A DNA stretch of 16,009 nucleotides from Acidaminococcaceae bacterium UBA2453 (GCA_002342505.1 DDQB01000092.1:1-16009); one strand, 5' to 3'. Positions 7,690 through 15,911 are shown, counted from the stretch's first letter. The notes: generated from the sequence alone by a model not told the origin. Translations and numbers: made by a program.

Positions 7690-7765
7690 CCCTCATTTCC
7701 TGCAATGCCGCGTGTCCGTTTTCCCAACGGCCCAGTAATCCCATTCAGCCGACTGCTGTTTCAGG

Positions 7766-8836
7766 TTAGAGACGCGGTCCGCGCATCATATTGGTCTGTT
7801 TTGCCTTCAGTGTTTTTACTACCAGTTTGTCGCCCTGACGCAACTGGTCGCTCTTTACGGCGACCCGTTCGTCGCCGCTCATACCGACTTCTACGTCGAC
7901 TTCGGTTTCCTGTTTGGTATTTGCATCATATTTCTTCACATACGCCCGGCCGCCGTCATAGAACAGGCAGTTCTGCGGAATCATCAGCACATTGCTCGCT
8001 TCGCTGATGATGATGTTCGCCCGTGCCGTCATGGTCGGGAACAGTTTGTTCTGCGAGTTTGCAACATCTACATACACTTTATAATAAATAACGTTGTTCG
8101 TCGTGGTAGCGCTGCGGGAAATCAACCGCACTGTACCATCAAACGTTTCGTCGGAATAGGAGTCTACCGTGAATTCAACTTTCTGCCCAACCTTGATCTG
8201 CCCGATATCCGATTCATCCACCAGCGTTTCGATCTGCATCTTGTCCAGATTAGCAATGGACATGATGACCTGGGGCGAACTGATACCGGAACTGATGGTC
8301 TGGCCTACCGGAGTGGGTTTGCCGATAACATACCCGTCGATCGGTGAATAGATATAAGTATCATTTGTATTGGATACAGCCTGTTCATGGGCCGCTTTAG
8401 CCACTTTATAATTCATCAGCGCAGTATCATAAGTCTGCTGCGCGATCGCACCCTGCCGAAGCAGCTGTGCGTAGCGGTTCAGCGTCAGTTCCGCTTCATC
8501 CAGCGTGGCCTTACGCTGTACTTCCGTCGCTTTCAGGGATGTATCGTCAAGACGCAGCAGCAATTGCCCGGCGCTTACGTGATCGTTCTCCGCCACAAAC
8601 ACTTCTACGATACGACCGGTGATCTTCGAGCTGATATCCACATTATCCAGCGCGCTGAGGCTGCCGGTAGCGGAAACGCTTTTCTGCAGGTTCCCGTATT
8701 CCACAGAGGCAGTTTTTATGGTTGCCGTTTTGGTCGCTTTCTGGCTCTGGTAATATTTATAACCGCCAAAGCAGGCGCCCAGTAAAACCGCTAAAAATAT
8801 AAGGGCATACAGATTGTTCTTAATAAACTTCAACAT
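7766..8836 (-). CDS. Periplasmic adaptor (membrane fusion) protein, MacA/HlyD type
   Basis: Adaptor that links an inner-membrane pump to an outer-membrane channel. About 356 residues: membrane anchor (about 9-27), lipoyl-like half (about 50-100, ISSKITGRIVEVFVAENDHVSAGQ), a short helical hairpin (about 103-155), the second lipoyl half (YIYSPIDGYVIGKPTPVGQTI), and beta-barrel and membrane-proximal domains (about 195-350). I chose ATG 8836, which GGGAG precedes at about 10 bases; GTG 8845 would add three residues but sits almost on that site. The helical hairpin is short. The anchor contains LGAC, a weak lipobox, so lipid anchoring cannot be excluded. No TolC-like gene is in the window. A gap of 76 bases separates it from the ATPase gene. 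Confidence 0.93.
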   Translation of the reverse strand: MLKFIKNNLYALIFLAVLLGACFGGYKYYQSQKATKTATIKTASVEYGNLQKSVSATGSLSALDNVDISSKITGRIVEVFVAENDHVSAGQLLLRLDDTSLKATEVQRKATLDEAELTLNRYAQLLRQGAIAQQTYDTALMNYKVAKAAHEQAVSNTNDTYIYSPIDGYVIGKPTPVGQTISSGISSPQVIMSIANLDKMQIETLVDESDIGQIKVGQKVEFTVDSYSDETFDGTVRLISRSATTTNNVIYYKVYVDVANSQNKLFPTMTARANIIISEASNVLMIPQNCLFYDGGRAYVKKYDANTKQETEVDVEVGMSGDERVAVKSDQLRQGDKLVVKTLKAKQTNMMRGPRL

Positions 8837-8972
8837 GCTGACCACACTCCCGTACCGCTATTCTTTATCTTTACATCTTTTCAGGTATACCGGTCTTTTT
8901 TACAGCCATAGTGTATCAATAAAATATGGCAATTTTATGTTAAGGAGTTCAATTTTTCTTAGGAAACACCGA

Positions 8973-9788
8973 TTACAACAGCAAGCGGTTCCGGATCTCG
9001 TCCATCGTCATATCCGTAATGCCGATGACATTTTTCAAATATCCTTCCGGTGTTCCGCCCAGCCTGGTCATTTCATCATACGCGGCCTGCAGGCAGTCTT
9101 CGTCTGCCAGGTACATCATCTTCAGCACAGACTGCGCATGCCAGGTCTGATATTTTTCCGGCACTGTCTGCAGTTTCCACTCCAGCCAGGGCATGATGAT
9201 CCGATTTGATTCCATATAATCTTCTACGATGATCTCTCTGGCAACCCGCAACGATGTCAGAAGAAACACGGTCATGATCCCTGTCCGGTCCTTGCCGCCA
9301 TTACAATGATACAACAGCGCGCCGTCCCGCTGGGAAAGCAGAATCTCAAAAAAACGGCGCGTCGTACTTTGCGCCTGCTTAGTCGTGATGAATTTACGGT
9401 AAACATCCATCAGATACTGCTTGGGAGAATAGTTGGGCCCGCTGGTCAGGCTAATCAGTGTGTCCAGCACATTCATGGTCTTATTTTCCACCCCGGGCGC
9501 CTGAAACGTACCAAATCCCAACTGATCATCGCTTAACATGGGGAGCCGGGAATACTCCACGATCCCCCATTGGGGATCCGGGCGTTCTTCGCTTTCTTTC
9601 CCGCTCCGCAGATCAATGACAGTACGCAGCCTGCAGGAACCTAACAGATAAGCAGCGTCCGAAGAAGTCAGTTCGCTCAGCCGTCCGCTCCGGATCAGCT
9701 TGTTCCGTCTGATTCGTCTTCCATCTAAGGTTTCCGTTCCCCCAAGGTCCCGGATATTTTTCTGTTTCTCAAGATTTATTGGTATCAT
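8973..9788 (-). CDS. Tyrosine-phosphatase-like protein (IphP/LipA, Y_phosphatase3 type)
   Basis: A 271-residue cysteine phosphatase. The active-site loop HCNGGKDRTG is intact (H161, C162, R168), and the family's NIRDLGG (11-17), RSGRLSEL (33-40) and TVIDLRS (56-62) motifs are present. Relatives act on phosphotyrosine, phosphoserine or phosphoinositides; the substrate here is unknown. There is no signal peptide, so it should be cytoplasmic. ATG 9788 overlaps the proA TGA stop as ATGA, a clear sign of translational coupling to proline synthesis, although no functional link between the two is established. It is the last gene before the 136-base gap to the exporter block, and no good terminator is visible there. 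Confidence 0.88.
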   Translation of the reverse strand: MIPINLEKQKNIRDLGGTETLDGRRIRRNKLIRSGRLSELTSSDAAYLLGSCRLRTVIDLRSGKESEERPDPQWGIVEYSRLPMLSDDQLGFGTFQAPGVENKTMNVLDTLISLTSGPNYSPKQYLMDVYRKFITTKQAQSTTRRFFEILLSQRDGALLYHCNGGKDRTGIMTVFLLTSLRVAREIIVEDYMESNRIIMPWLEWKLQTVPEKYQTWHAQSVLKMMYLADEDCLQAAYDEMTRLGGTPEGYLKNVIGITDMTMDEIRNRLLL

Positions 9789-11029
9789 GGCCTAACCTGT
9801 CCGTCGCCGCTGATCAGATATTTGTAAGTAGTCAATTCAGGCAATGCCATCGGCCCCCGGGCGTGCAGCTTCTGTGTGCTGATCCCGATCTCCGCGCCGA
9901 AACCGAACTGGAATCCGTCGGTAAAACGCGTAGATGCGTTGACATACACGCAAGCTGCGTCCACCATCTGCTGGAACTGACGGGCATGGGCAAAATTCCG
10001 CGTTACAATGCATTCGCTGTGTTTCGTACCATATGTAGCAATATGTTCTATGGCATCGTCTACGCTGTCTACAATTTTTACAGACAGCCGCAGATCCCCG
10101 TATTCGGTCGCCCAGTCTTCTTCCGTTGCGGCAACCGCATCCGGGTCTGACGCGCAGACCGTCTCATCCCCTATTACCTGTACGCCGTGTTCTTTCAGCG
10201 CCTGTAATATAGCGGGAAGAAACTCCCGTACAGCTGCCCTGTGCACCAGCAATGTTTCCATGGCGTTGCAAACCGAAGGGCGCTGGGTCTTGGCATTGAT
10301 AATAATCCTCTCCGCCATAGCAAAGTCCGCGTCTTCATCCACAAAAGTATGGCACACGCCCACACCGGTTTCAATGACCGGCACGCTGGCATTGCCTACA
10401 ACTGCCTGGATCAGACGGCCACTGCCACGGGGAATCACTACATCGACTAACCCGTTCAGGCTGATCAGTTCCTGCACTGCGGCATGGTCCGTACTGGTGA
10501 TGAACTGAATGCTTCCTTTGGGGATTCCTGCTGCTTCCGCCGCGTTCTTCAACACTTCTGCAATTTTTGTATTAGAGCGGATGGCCTCGCTTCCGCCTTT
10601 CAGGATCACAGCGTTGCCGCTTTTCATACACAGACCGATAGCGTCTGCCGTTACATTGGGCCGCGCTTCATAAATAATGCCGATCACCCCTAAGGGCACG
10701 CGGATCTTTGTTACAGTCAGCCCGTTCGGCAATGTGCTGCCGCCGATGATCTCACCCACCGGGTCCCGCAGCGAAGCAACCTGTCGCAATCCGTCCGCCA
10801 TATCCGCCACTCTGGCAGGAGTCAGCAGCAGCCGGTCTATCAGGGACTCTTTCATCTGTTTTGCTTTTCCTGCCGAAATATCTTCCGCATTCGCTGCCAG
10901 AATTTCATCCTGCGCAGCCAGCAACGCTTCGGCCATTGATTCCAGCGCTTTATTTTTTACCACAGAAGAAACGGCCGCCAGTTTTACTGCAGCCCTTGCC
11001 GCTTCCTGCGCCTGCTCCCGTATCGTCAT
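9785..11029 (-). CDS. proA: Glutamate-5-semialdehyde dehydrogenase (gamma-glutamyl phosphate reductase) ProA
   Basis: ProA reduces gamma-glutamyl phosphate with NADPH to glutamate-5-semialdehyde, the second step of proline synthesis. The 414-residue product is full length for the family. Landmarks: VPLGVIGIIYEARPNVTADAIGLCMKSGNAVILKGGSEA (nucleotide binding), VIPRGSGRLI, the catalytic cysteine in AKTQRPSVCNAMETLLVH, and VNASTRFTDGFQFGFGAEIGISTQKLHARGPM near the end. ATG 11029 follows an AGAAGGT site. It lies 58 bases after proB and overlaps the phosphatase gene by 4 bases. Confidence 0.97.
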   Translation of the reverse strand: MTIREQAQEAARAAVKLAAVSSVVKNKALESMAEALLAAQDEILAANAEDISAGKAKQMKESLIDRLLLTPARVADMADGLRQVASLRDPVGEIIGGSTLPNGLTVTKIRVPLGVIGIIYEARPNVTADAIGLCMKSGNAVILKGGSEAIRSNTKIAEVLKNAAEAAGIPKGSIQFITSTDHAAVQELISLNGLVDVVIPRGSGRLIQAVVGNASVPVIETGVGVCHTFVDEDADFAMAERIIINAKTQRPSVCNAMETLLVHRAAVREFLPAILQALKEHGVQVIGDETVCASDPDAVAATEEDWATEYGDLRLSVKIVDSVDDAIEHIATYGTKHSECIVTRNFAHARQFQQMVDAACVYVNASTRFTDGFQFGFGAEIGISTQKLHARGPMALPELTTYKYLISGDGQVRP

Positions 11030-11087
11030 TTCTGCACCTTCTTTTCCCTTCTTACGGAATCACTGCCTTCCGCACACACCGATTTCT

Positions 11088-12218
11088 TTATAAAATCACC
11101 AGATCATCCCGATGAATCACTTCATCATATGTCTTCTCGCCTAAAATGCCTTCTATCTCACTGCTTTTATGTCCTTTGATCTTTTCCAGTTCCTGCGATG
11201 AATAATGGCATAATCCTCTTGCCAGTTCATTGCCGTCCGTATCTTTTACGCTGACCGTGTGACCGGCTTCGAAATCACCGGAAACTTCCAGGATCCCGGC
11301 AGGCAAAATACTGCTGCCCCCCGGTCGGCGGATAGCTTTGGCGCATCCCGCGTCCACCTGCAGCGAACCTTCGATCCGGGAACCAAACGCCAGCCAGCGT
11401 TTACGAAACTGCAACCGGTTCTCTCTGGAAACAAAAAGCGTTCCCAGCTGTTCCCCCTGCAAAATGCGGGTGATAGCATTCGGTTCTGTTCCGGATGCTA
11501 TAATCAGGCTGATACCGGAACTGGTCGCCGCTTTCGCCGCCTGGATCTTAGTGAACATTCCGCCAGTAGCAAAGCCTGTCCCGGCTGCTCCGGCGCTGGC
11601 TTCGACAGCCGGCGTGATCTCTTTTACCTCAGGCACCAGCTTCGCATCCGGATGCGTAGAGGGGTTCGCTGTATACAATCCGTCCACATCACTCAGAATG
11701 ATATCCAGATCAGCATCCACAATACCCGCCACAAGCGCCGACATGTTATCGTTATCTCCGATCTTCAGATCGTCCAGGGCCACTACGTCGTTTTCATTGA
11801 CGATCGGTATGACGCCCTGTTTTAACAGCTCCATAAATGTATTACGCGAATTGGCATAACGATGACGGTCCAGCACTTCTGTCCGGGTCAGCAACACCTG
11901 GGCTACAATCTGGCCGTATTCCGCAAACAGCTTTTCATAGGTATTCATCAGGATTCCCTGCCCGACAGCAGCAGCAGCCTGTTTCCCAGGTATCGTACGC
12001 GGTTTTTCCTTCAGTCCCAGCCGCTCTACGCCTACCGCAACGGCCCCGCTAGTCACCAGGATCACTTCCATCCCCTGGTTATGCAGATCGGACAATTCCC
12101 GGCACAGATGATCCATCCGCGCAAAATTGCGGCTGCAATTGGGATACGTAATGGTACTTGTTCCGACTTTGACAACAATCCGTTTTACTTTTGCCAAATC
12201 TTTCCGGTTACGAATCAT
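11088..12218 (-). CDS. proB: Glutamate 5-kinase ProB
   Basis: ProB phosphorylates glutamate, the committed and normally proline-inhibited step of proline synthesis. From ATG 12218 it is 376 residues: an amino-acid-kinase domain (RIVVKVGTST, VTSGAVAVG, PIVNENDVV, GDNDNMSALVA, LSDVDGLYTANPSTHPDA, GTGFATGGMFTKIQAA) and a carboxy-terminal PUA domain (about residues 275-355, RWLAFGSRIEGSLQVDAGC and SILPAGILEVSGDF). I rejected an in-frame ATG 15 codons upstream because ATG 12218 has a clear GGGGGGAAG site about nine bases before it and matches the usual start. It sits 82 bases after obgE in the common obgE-proB-proA order. Confidence 0.96.
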   Translation of the reverse strand: MIRNRKDLAKVKRIVVKVGTSTITYPNCSRNFARMDHLCRELSDLHNQGMEVILVTSGAVAVGVERLGLKEKPRTIPGKQAAAAVGQGILMNTYEKLFAEYGQIVAQVLLTRTEVLDRHRYANSRNTFMELLKQGVIPIVNENDVVALDDLKIGDNDNMSALVAGIVDADLDIILSDVDGLYTANPSTHPDAKLVPEVKEITPAVEASAGAAGTGFATGGMFTKIQAAKAATSSGISLIIASGTEPNAITRILQGEQLGTLFVSRENRLQFRKRWLAFGSRIEGSLQVDAGCAKAIRRPGGSSILPAGILEVSGDFEAGHTVSVKDTDGNELARGLCHYSSQELEKIKGHKSSEIEGILGEKTYDEVIHRDDLVIL

Positions 12219-12300
12219 ACTGAACACTTCCCCCCTGAGGCAAAACAGCTTTATTATTTTCATGCTTTCAGCATTTCAGGAATCACGGATTCTTTATCTT

Positions 12301-13590
12301 CTATTTACGGTCTGACCATTTGCTTGTCTGGTAGTTGAACACCATATCCAGTATCCGCACGGTCTGTCCTTCCTGTATGCCTGCCTCCAGCAACGCATCT
12401 TCTATCTTCAGCCGCTTCCATATAAGCTGGAAACGATACAGCGCTTCCTCATTATCAAAATTCGTCATGGCTACCAGCCGTTCAATGTTTTTGCCCTTTA
12501 CTTCAAAATCAGCATCTTCCGCGCCCCGGATGATCTCAAAGCTGTCCGGGTCGCCTTCGTCAATCACCCCGACCTCTTCTTCCGGCTCGGGAACATACTG
12601 CTGGATCAGTTCCCAGGCCTTCCACATCAGTTCCTGCAGTCCTTCTCCTGTTACTGCGGAAACCGGCATGATCCCATACCCTTTTTGTTCCACATGCTCT
12701 TTAAGTTTTACATAATTTTCCGCACTGTCCGGCAGATCCATCTTATTCGCGACTACCAGCTGCATCCGTCCCGCCAGTTTGGAACTGTAGGCTTCCAATT
12801 CGTGGTTGATCTTCTCAAAATCGTCAATGGGGTCTCTGCCTTCACAGCCCGAAACGTCGACCACGTGCAGCAACACTTTTGTCCTCTCAATATGCCGGAG
12901 GAAATCATGCCCCAGCCCGACGCCTTCTGCCGCGCCTTCAATGAGTCCCGGAATATCTGCCAGCACAAAGCTCTGTTCATCGCTCAGGCGTACTACGCCC
13001 AGCACCGGCGTCAGCGTCGTAAAATGATACGCCGCAATTTCCGGACGGGCAGCGCTGACACGGGAAATGATACTGGATTTTCCCACGCTGGGATAACCTA
13101 CCAAGCCCACATCCGCCAGCAGTTTCAGCTCCAGCCGCAGCCATCCTTTCGTTCCCGGTTCGCCTTTTTCCGCAAAGGTCGGCGTGCGTTTCGTACTTGT
13201 CGCATAACAGGCGTTCCCTTTTCCGCCTCGACCGCCTTTGGCCGCGACAAACTCCTGCCCGTCTTCCGTCAGATCGGCTATCATGATGTTGGTTTCGTCA
13301 TCTCTTACAACGGTTCCCGGAGGGACCCGGATGATAATATCTTCCCCGCGATGACCGGTCATATTAGATATCCCGCCGTTTTCACCCCGTTTTGCTACAA
13401 ACTTCCTTTTATAGCGAAAATCGATCAGGGTATTCAGGTTGTTGTCAGCACGCAGGATCACATTCCCACCGCGCCCGCCATTCCCGCCGTTAGGTCCGCC
13501 TTTTTCCACGAACTTCTCCCGACGGAAACTGCTCATGCCATCGCCGCCGTTTCCCGCCTCTACATAGATTCTTGCTTTATCTATAAACAT
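12301..13590 (-). CDS. obgE: GTPase ObgE/CgtA
   Basis: Essential GTPase acting in large-subunit ribosome assembly and linked to ppGpp signalling. The 429-residue product has the glycine-rich Obg fold (1-158; GGDGMSSFRREKF, GGPNGGNGGRGG), the G domain with G1 GYPSVGKSS (165-173), switch TTLTP, G3 DIPGL (212-216), G4 NKMD (282-285) and G5 SAV (311-313), and the OCT domain (about 350-425) that Firmicutes Obg proteins carry. ATG 13590 is preceded by AGGAGAT. It opens the obgE-proB-proA-phosphatase unit and has a promoter at 13640-13669. Confidence 0.97.
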   Translation of the reverse strand: MFIDKARIYVEAGNGGDGMSSFRREKFVEKGGPNGGNGGRGGNVILRADNNLNTLIDFRYKRKFVAKRGENGGISNMTGHRGEDIIIRVPPGTVVRDDETNIMIADLTEDGQEFVAAKGGRGGKGNACYATSTKRTPTFAEKGEPGTKGWLRLELKLLADVGLVGYPSVGKSSIISRVSAARPEIAAYHFTTLTPVLGVVRLSDEQSFVLADIPGLIEGAAEGVGLGHDFLRHIERTKVLLHVVDVSGCEGRDPIDDFEKINHELEAYSSKLAGRMQLVVANKMDLPDSAENYVKLKEHVEQKGYGIMPVSAVTGEGLQELMWKAWELIQQYVPEPEEEVGVIDEGDPDSFEIIRGAEDADFEVKGKNIERLVAMTNFDNEEALYRFQLIWKRLKIEDALLEAGIQEGQTVRILDMVFNYQTSKWSDRK

Positions 13591-13639
13591 CTTGATCTCC
13601 TGTTTTTCATCCCAACATTATTTTGATTATTATCATTTT

Positions 13640-13669
13640 ATTATATCACACTTTCTTACCAGGCGGCAA
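13640..13669 (-). promoter_or_regulatory. Promoter of the obgE-proBA unit
   Basis: On the minus strand TTGCCG (13669-13664) and a perfect TATAAT (13645-13640) are 18 bases apart, with TGA as an extended -10. The -35 lies inside the last codons of the upstream gamma-glutamyltransferase gene. I see no terminator between the two genes, so some readthrough into obgE is likely. Confidence 0.7.
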
Positions 13670-15332
13670 CAACTCCGTCGGCCCGCGGCTCGGTAGCCGC
13701 TGCATAAATTCCGTCAGGCTGCCGCACTATGATCTGCCCTCTTCCAAATGATGTAAATTCTTCCATTACTTTTACAATATGCCCGCGCTTCTCCAAATCT
13801 TCAATAATCCGATCATCCAATGTACTTTCCACTTCCACGGTCTTGCCACCGACCCACTGCCAGCGCGGAGCGTCCAGAGACTCCTGCGGATTCAGGGAAA
13901 AATCTACCAGGTTGTTCACTACCTGGACCTGTCCCTGCGGCTGCATAAATGCGCCCATTACGCCAAAAGGTCCGACGGCTTCCCCGTCTTTCAACAAAAA
14001 GCCTGGAATAATTGTATGATACGGTTTCTTGCCGGGCGCAAGGCAATTGTCATGATCCGGGTCAAGGCTGAAATTGTTGGCTCGGTTATTAAGCAATATC
14101 CCTGTCCCTGGCACACACAGTTTGGAACCAAAATTTTGGAAGTGGCTCTGGATCAGGGAAACCATATTTCCTTCACTGTCCGCAGTACAGAGATACACGG
14201 TGCCGCCGCAATCCAGTTCCACCGGTTTTGGCAAGTTAGCTTCCTCTCCAATTTCTTCCGCTCTTTTCCTTCCGTACTCTTCATGCAGGAAACTGCTGAT
14301 ATCTGCTTTCATATAGCGCGGATCGGCAATATACGTCTTTCCGTCTGTGTAACCGATTTTCATGGCTTCAATCTGCTTATGAACCGTCTCCGGATCGTCT
14401 TTACCGGAAAGCGAAAGATTTTTTAATATGTTCAGCGTCATAAGCACAACCAGCCCATGTCCATTAGGCGGAATCTCACACACTTCATATCCGCGGTAAT
14501 TCAAACGAATCGGATCTACCCATTCCGGCTGATAGGACAGCAGATCTTCTTCTGTAAGATAACCTCCTGTCTGCCGGGAATAGGCTATGATTTCCCGGGC
14601 AATATCCCCTTTATAAAAACTGTCGCACCCGCTTTCCGCCAACCGACGGAGCGTTTTTGCCATGTCCGGTAATTGTATAAGCTTGCCTGGGGCAAACTCT
14701 TTATTATTAAAAAATGTATCCAGCAATGGCTTGAATAATTCGTTTGATTTCAGCGATTCCAGTTTTTGTTTGTTCTTGCTCCAAAGATAACTGCAGATTG
14801 GCTGCAGAGGAAACCCTTCTTCTGCATACCGGATAGCCGGATCAAAAAGTTCTGCAAAGTCTGAATTTCCAAATTTATCATGTAATGCCTTCCAGGAGGC
14901 AGGAGCTCCAGGAACGGTTACCGTTTCCCATCCTTTTTCCGGCATCTGGGATCCGGCAAGATCTTCAATGAAGCCCTTCTTGCCGCTGTTTCTAAAAACA
15001 GATGGAGCATCAATTTCCAGTTTTTTCAAAACGGCTTCTCTTGTTAATGCCAAAGGAGCCGGACCGCTACCGTTTAATCCGTATAGTTTACCGCGATACC
15101 ATACAAGCGCAAAAAGATCGCTGCCGATGCCATTGCTGGGCGGTTCCAGCACGGTAAGGCTGATCGCAGTGGCAATGGCGGCATCAATTGCATTACCGCC
15201 TTTTTTCAGTACATCCAAGCCAGCTTGTGCCGCCAGCGTCTGTGAAGTGCACACCATACCATTTTTTCCGTATACGACGCTGCGTCTTGAAGAATATCTG
15301 TTAGAAATATCTTTAAATGCTGTATGCTCCAT
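13656..15332 (-). CDS. Gamma-glutamyltransferase-family protein, YwrD-like
   Basis: An Ntn-hydrolase of the gamma-glutamyltransferase family, which hydrolyses or transfers gamma-glutamyl groups and matures by self-cleavage at a threonine. From ATG 15332 (strong GGAGGAAAT site) it is 558 residues. Landmarks: GMVCTSQTLAAQAGLDVLKKGGNAIDAAIATA, PPSNGIGSDLFALVW, VPGAPASW, and the cleavage region CGGTVYLCTADSEGNMVSLIQS with the predicted nucleophile at about T378, then GILLNNRANNFSLDP and PYHTIIPGF. The TVYLCTAD form resembles the YwrD branch more than classical secreted GGT. There is no signal peptide, so it is probably cytoplasmic. An earlier in-frame ATG at 15389 lacks a good ribosome site. It has its own promoter. 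Confidence 0.92.
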   Translation of the reverse strand: MEHTAFKDISNRYSSRRSVVYGKNGMVCTSQTLAAQAGLDVLKKGGNAIDAAIATAISLTVLEPPSNGIGSDLFALVWYRGKLYGLNGSGPAPLALTREAVLKKLEIDAPSVFRNSGKKGFIEDLAGSQMPEKGWETVTVPGAPASWKALHDKFGNSDFAELFDPAIRYAEEGFPLQPICSYLWSKNKQKLESLKSNELFKPLLDTFFNNKEFAPGKLIQLPDMAKTLRRLAESGCDSFYKGDIAREIIAYSRQTGGYLTEEDLLSYQPEWVDPIRLNYRGYEVCEIPPNGHGLVVLMTLNILKNLSLSGKDDPETVHKQIEAMKIGYTDGKTYIADPRYMKADISSFLHEEYGRKRAEEIGEEANLPKPVELDCGGTVYLCTADSEGNMVSLIQSHFQNFGSKLCVPGTGILLNNRANNFSLDPDHDNCLAPGKKPYHTIIPGFLLKDGEAVGPFGVMGAFMQPQGQVQVVNNLVDFSLNPQESLDAPRWQWVGGKTVEVESTLDDRIIEDLEKRGHIVKVMEEFTSFGRGQIIVRQPDGIYAAATEPRADGVVAAW

Positions 15333-15433
15333 TATATTTCCTCCATTTTTTTCATATCTTTTTAACTTATACGCGATTACTACAATCACAATACAAAATC
15401 AAAATGGATCGATGTTTATATTTCCCTTCTAAA

Positions 15434-15439
15434 ATTATA
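15434..15439 (-). promoter_or_regulatory. Extended -10 promoter of the GGT-family gene
   Basis: TGTTATAAT on the minus strand gives a perfect TATAAT with a TG extension. No good -35 is present at 17-18 bases (CTGCAT/TCTGCA), as is common for extended -10 promoters. The predicted leader is about 95 bases and includes the GGAGGAAAT ribosome site. Confidence 0.5.
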
Positions 15440-15611
15440 ACACAGCCCGACGTTTCATGCAGATATTCTTTCTTTTCTGCAGCAATACTCAAACACTTAC
15501 AAACCTGGATATTCATAGAATCTGATGATCATTACGAACAGTAAATTATCAAATTATAAAGTCTTCCATAACTTTATTTAATATATAAATTACACAGCAG
15601 CCCAAGTACAC

Positions 15612-15648
15612 AAAAAAATAAGCATCCGGAATTATCTTCCGAATGCTT
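15612..15648 (-). terminator. Intrinsic terminator after tRNA-Ser
   Basis: AAGCATCCGG (15620-15629) pairs with CCGAATGCTT (15639-15648) with one G-T wobble, around a 9-base loop. On the minus strand it is followed by ATTTTTTTG. It ends the tRNA transcript about 15 bases after the CCA end. Confidence 0.88.
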
Positions 15649-15662
15649 GTCTTCCAATAAAA

Positions 15663-15754
15663 TGGCGGAGTGGCCGAGATTCGAACTCGGGCGAGCCTTG
15701 CGACCCCTAACGATTTAGCAAACCGTCCTCTTCAGCCAGCTTGAGTACCACTCC
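15663..15754 (-). tRNA. tRNA-Ser(GCU)
   Basis: A 92-nt class II tRNA with encoded CCA. The acceptor stem GGAGUGG (15754-15748) pairs with CCACUCC, with discriminator G. The anticodon loop UUGCUAA shows anticodon GCU, reading AGC/AGU serine codons. A long variable arm typical of tRNA-Ser lies between the anticodon and T arms, and GUUCGAAUC marks the T loop. It is transcribed alone from a near-consensus promoter and ends in its own terminator. Confidence 0.97.
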
Positions 15755-15759
15755 GTTAC

Positions 15760-15776
15760 ATTGCCGCAATGGCAAT
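15760..15776 (-). other. Hairpin in the 5' leader of pre-tRNA-Ser
   Basis: ATTGCC (15760-15765) and GGCAAT (15771-15776) form a perfect 6-bp stem with a 5-base loop, five bases before the mature tRNA 5' end and within the predicted 26-base leader. It may affect RNase P processing or leader stability; that is inference. Confidence 0.45.
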
Positions 15777-15786
15777 TTACTTGATT

Positions 15787-15815
15787 ATTATAGCTCATTT
15801 CATCAGAGTTGGCAA
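15787..15815 (-). promoter_or_regulatory. Promoter of tRNA-Ser
   Basis: On the minus strand TTGCCA (15815-15810) and TATAAT (15792-15787) are exactly 17 bases apart, close to the sigma-70 consensus. Predicted start near 15780, about 26 bases before the tRNA. Confidence 0.88.
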
Positions 15816-15857
15816 GTCTTTATTTCATATTTTTTCGACCAATAATCGGATAATAAA

Positions 15858-15903
15858 AAAAATAAAATCCCGCGCAATATTCATTGTACGGGATTCTATT
15901 TTT
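15858..15903. terminator. Bidirectional-looking terminator after the DASS transporter
   Basis: Two 21-base arms (15858-15878 and 15883-15903) match at 18 positions around a 4-base loop. The minus-strand side continues into TTTTATTTTTTTTATTATCC, a strong U-tract; the plus side also has TTTTT. It ends the transporter transcript before the tRNA promoter. Confidence 0.85.
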
Positions 15904-15911
15904 AATGCTGG

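Larger units (their letters stand above)
15333..15662 (-). other. Intergenic region between tRNA-Ser and the GGT-family gene
   Basis: These 330 AT-rich bases hold the tRNA terminator (15612-15648) at the right end, the GGT-family promoter -10 at 15434-15439, and a leader of about 95 bases. A small AT-rich hairpin (ATAAAGT 15556-15562 with ACTTTAT 15570-15576) has no clear role. I see no further gene. Confidence 0.55.

Noticed and set aside
7454..7744. Minus-strand 96-codon frame starting in the adaptor-ATPase gap
   Set aside because: Most of it overlaps the ATPase Walker A region out of frame, and its residues show no domain.
8846..8972. Possible promoter before the adaptor gene (TTGCCA with TATGGC at 16 bases)
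   Set aside because: The -10 match is poor and several equally weak pairings exist, so no single promoter could be supported.
12219..12263. Upstream ATG of proB adding 15 residues (MKIIKLF...)
   Set aside because: The downstream ATG has a strong ribosome site within this stretch and matches the usual ProB start.
12685..13626. Plus-strand open frame of 313 codons opposite obgE
   Set aside because: Antisense shadow of an unmistakable ObgE coding sequence.
15663..15754. tRNA-Ser as an integration (att) site for a mobile element
   Set aside because: I find no second copy of the tRNA 3' end and no integrase gene in the window.
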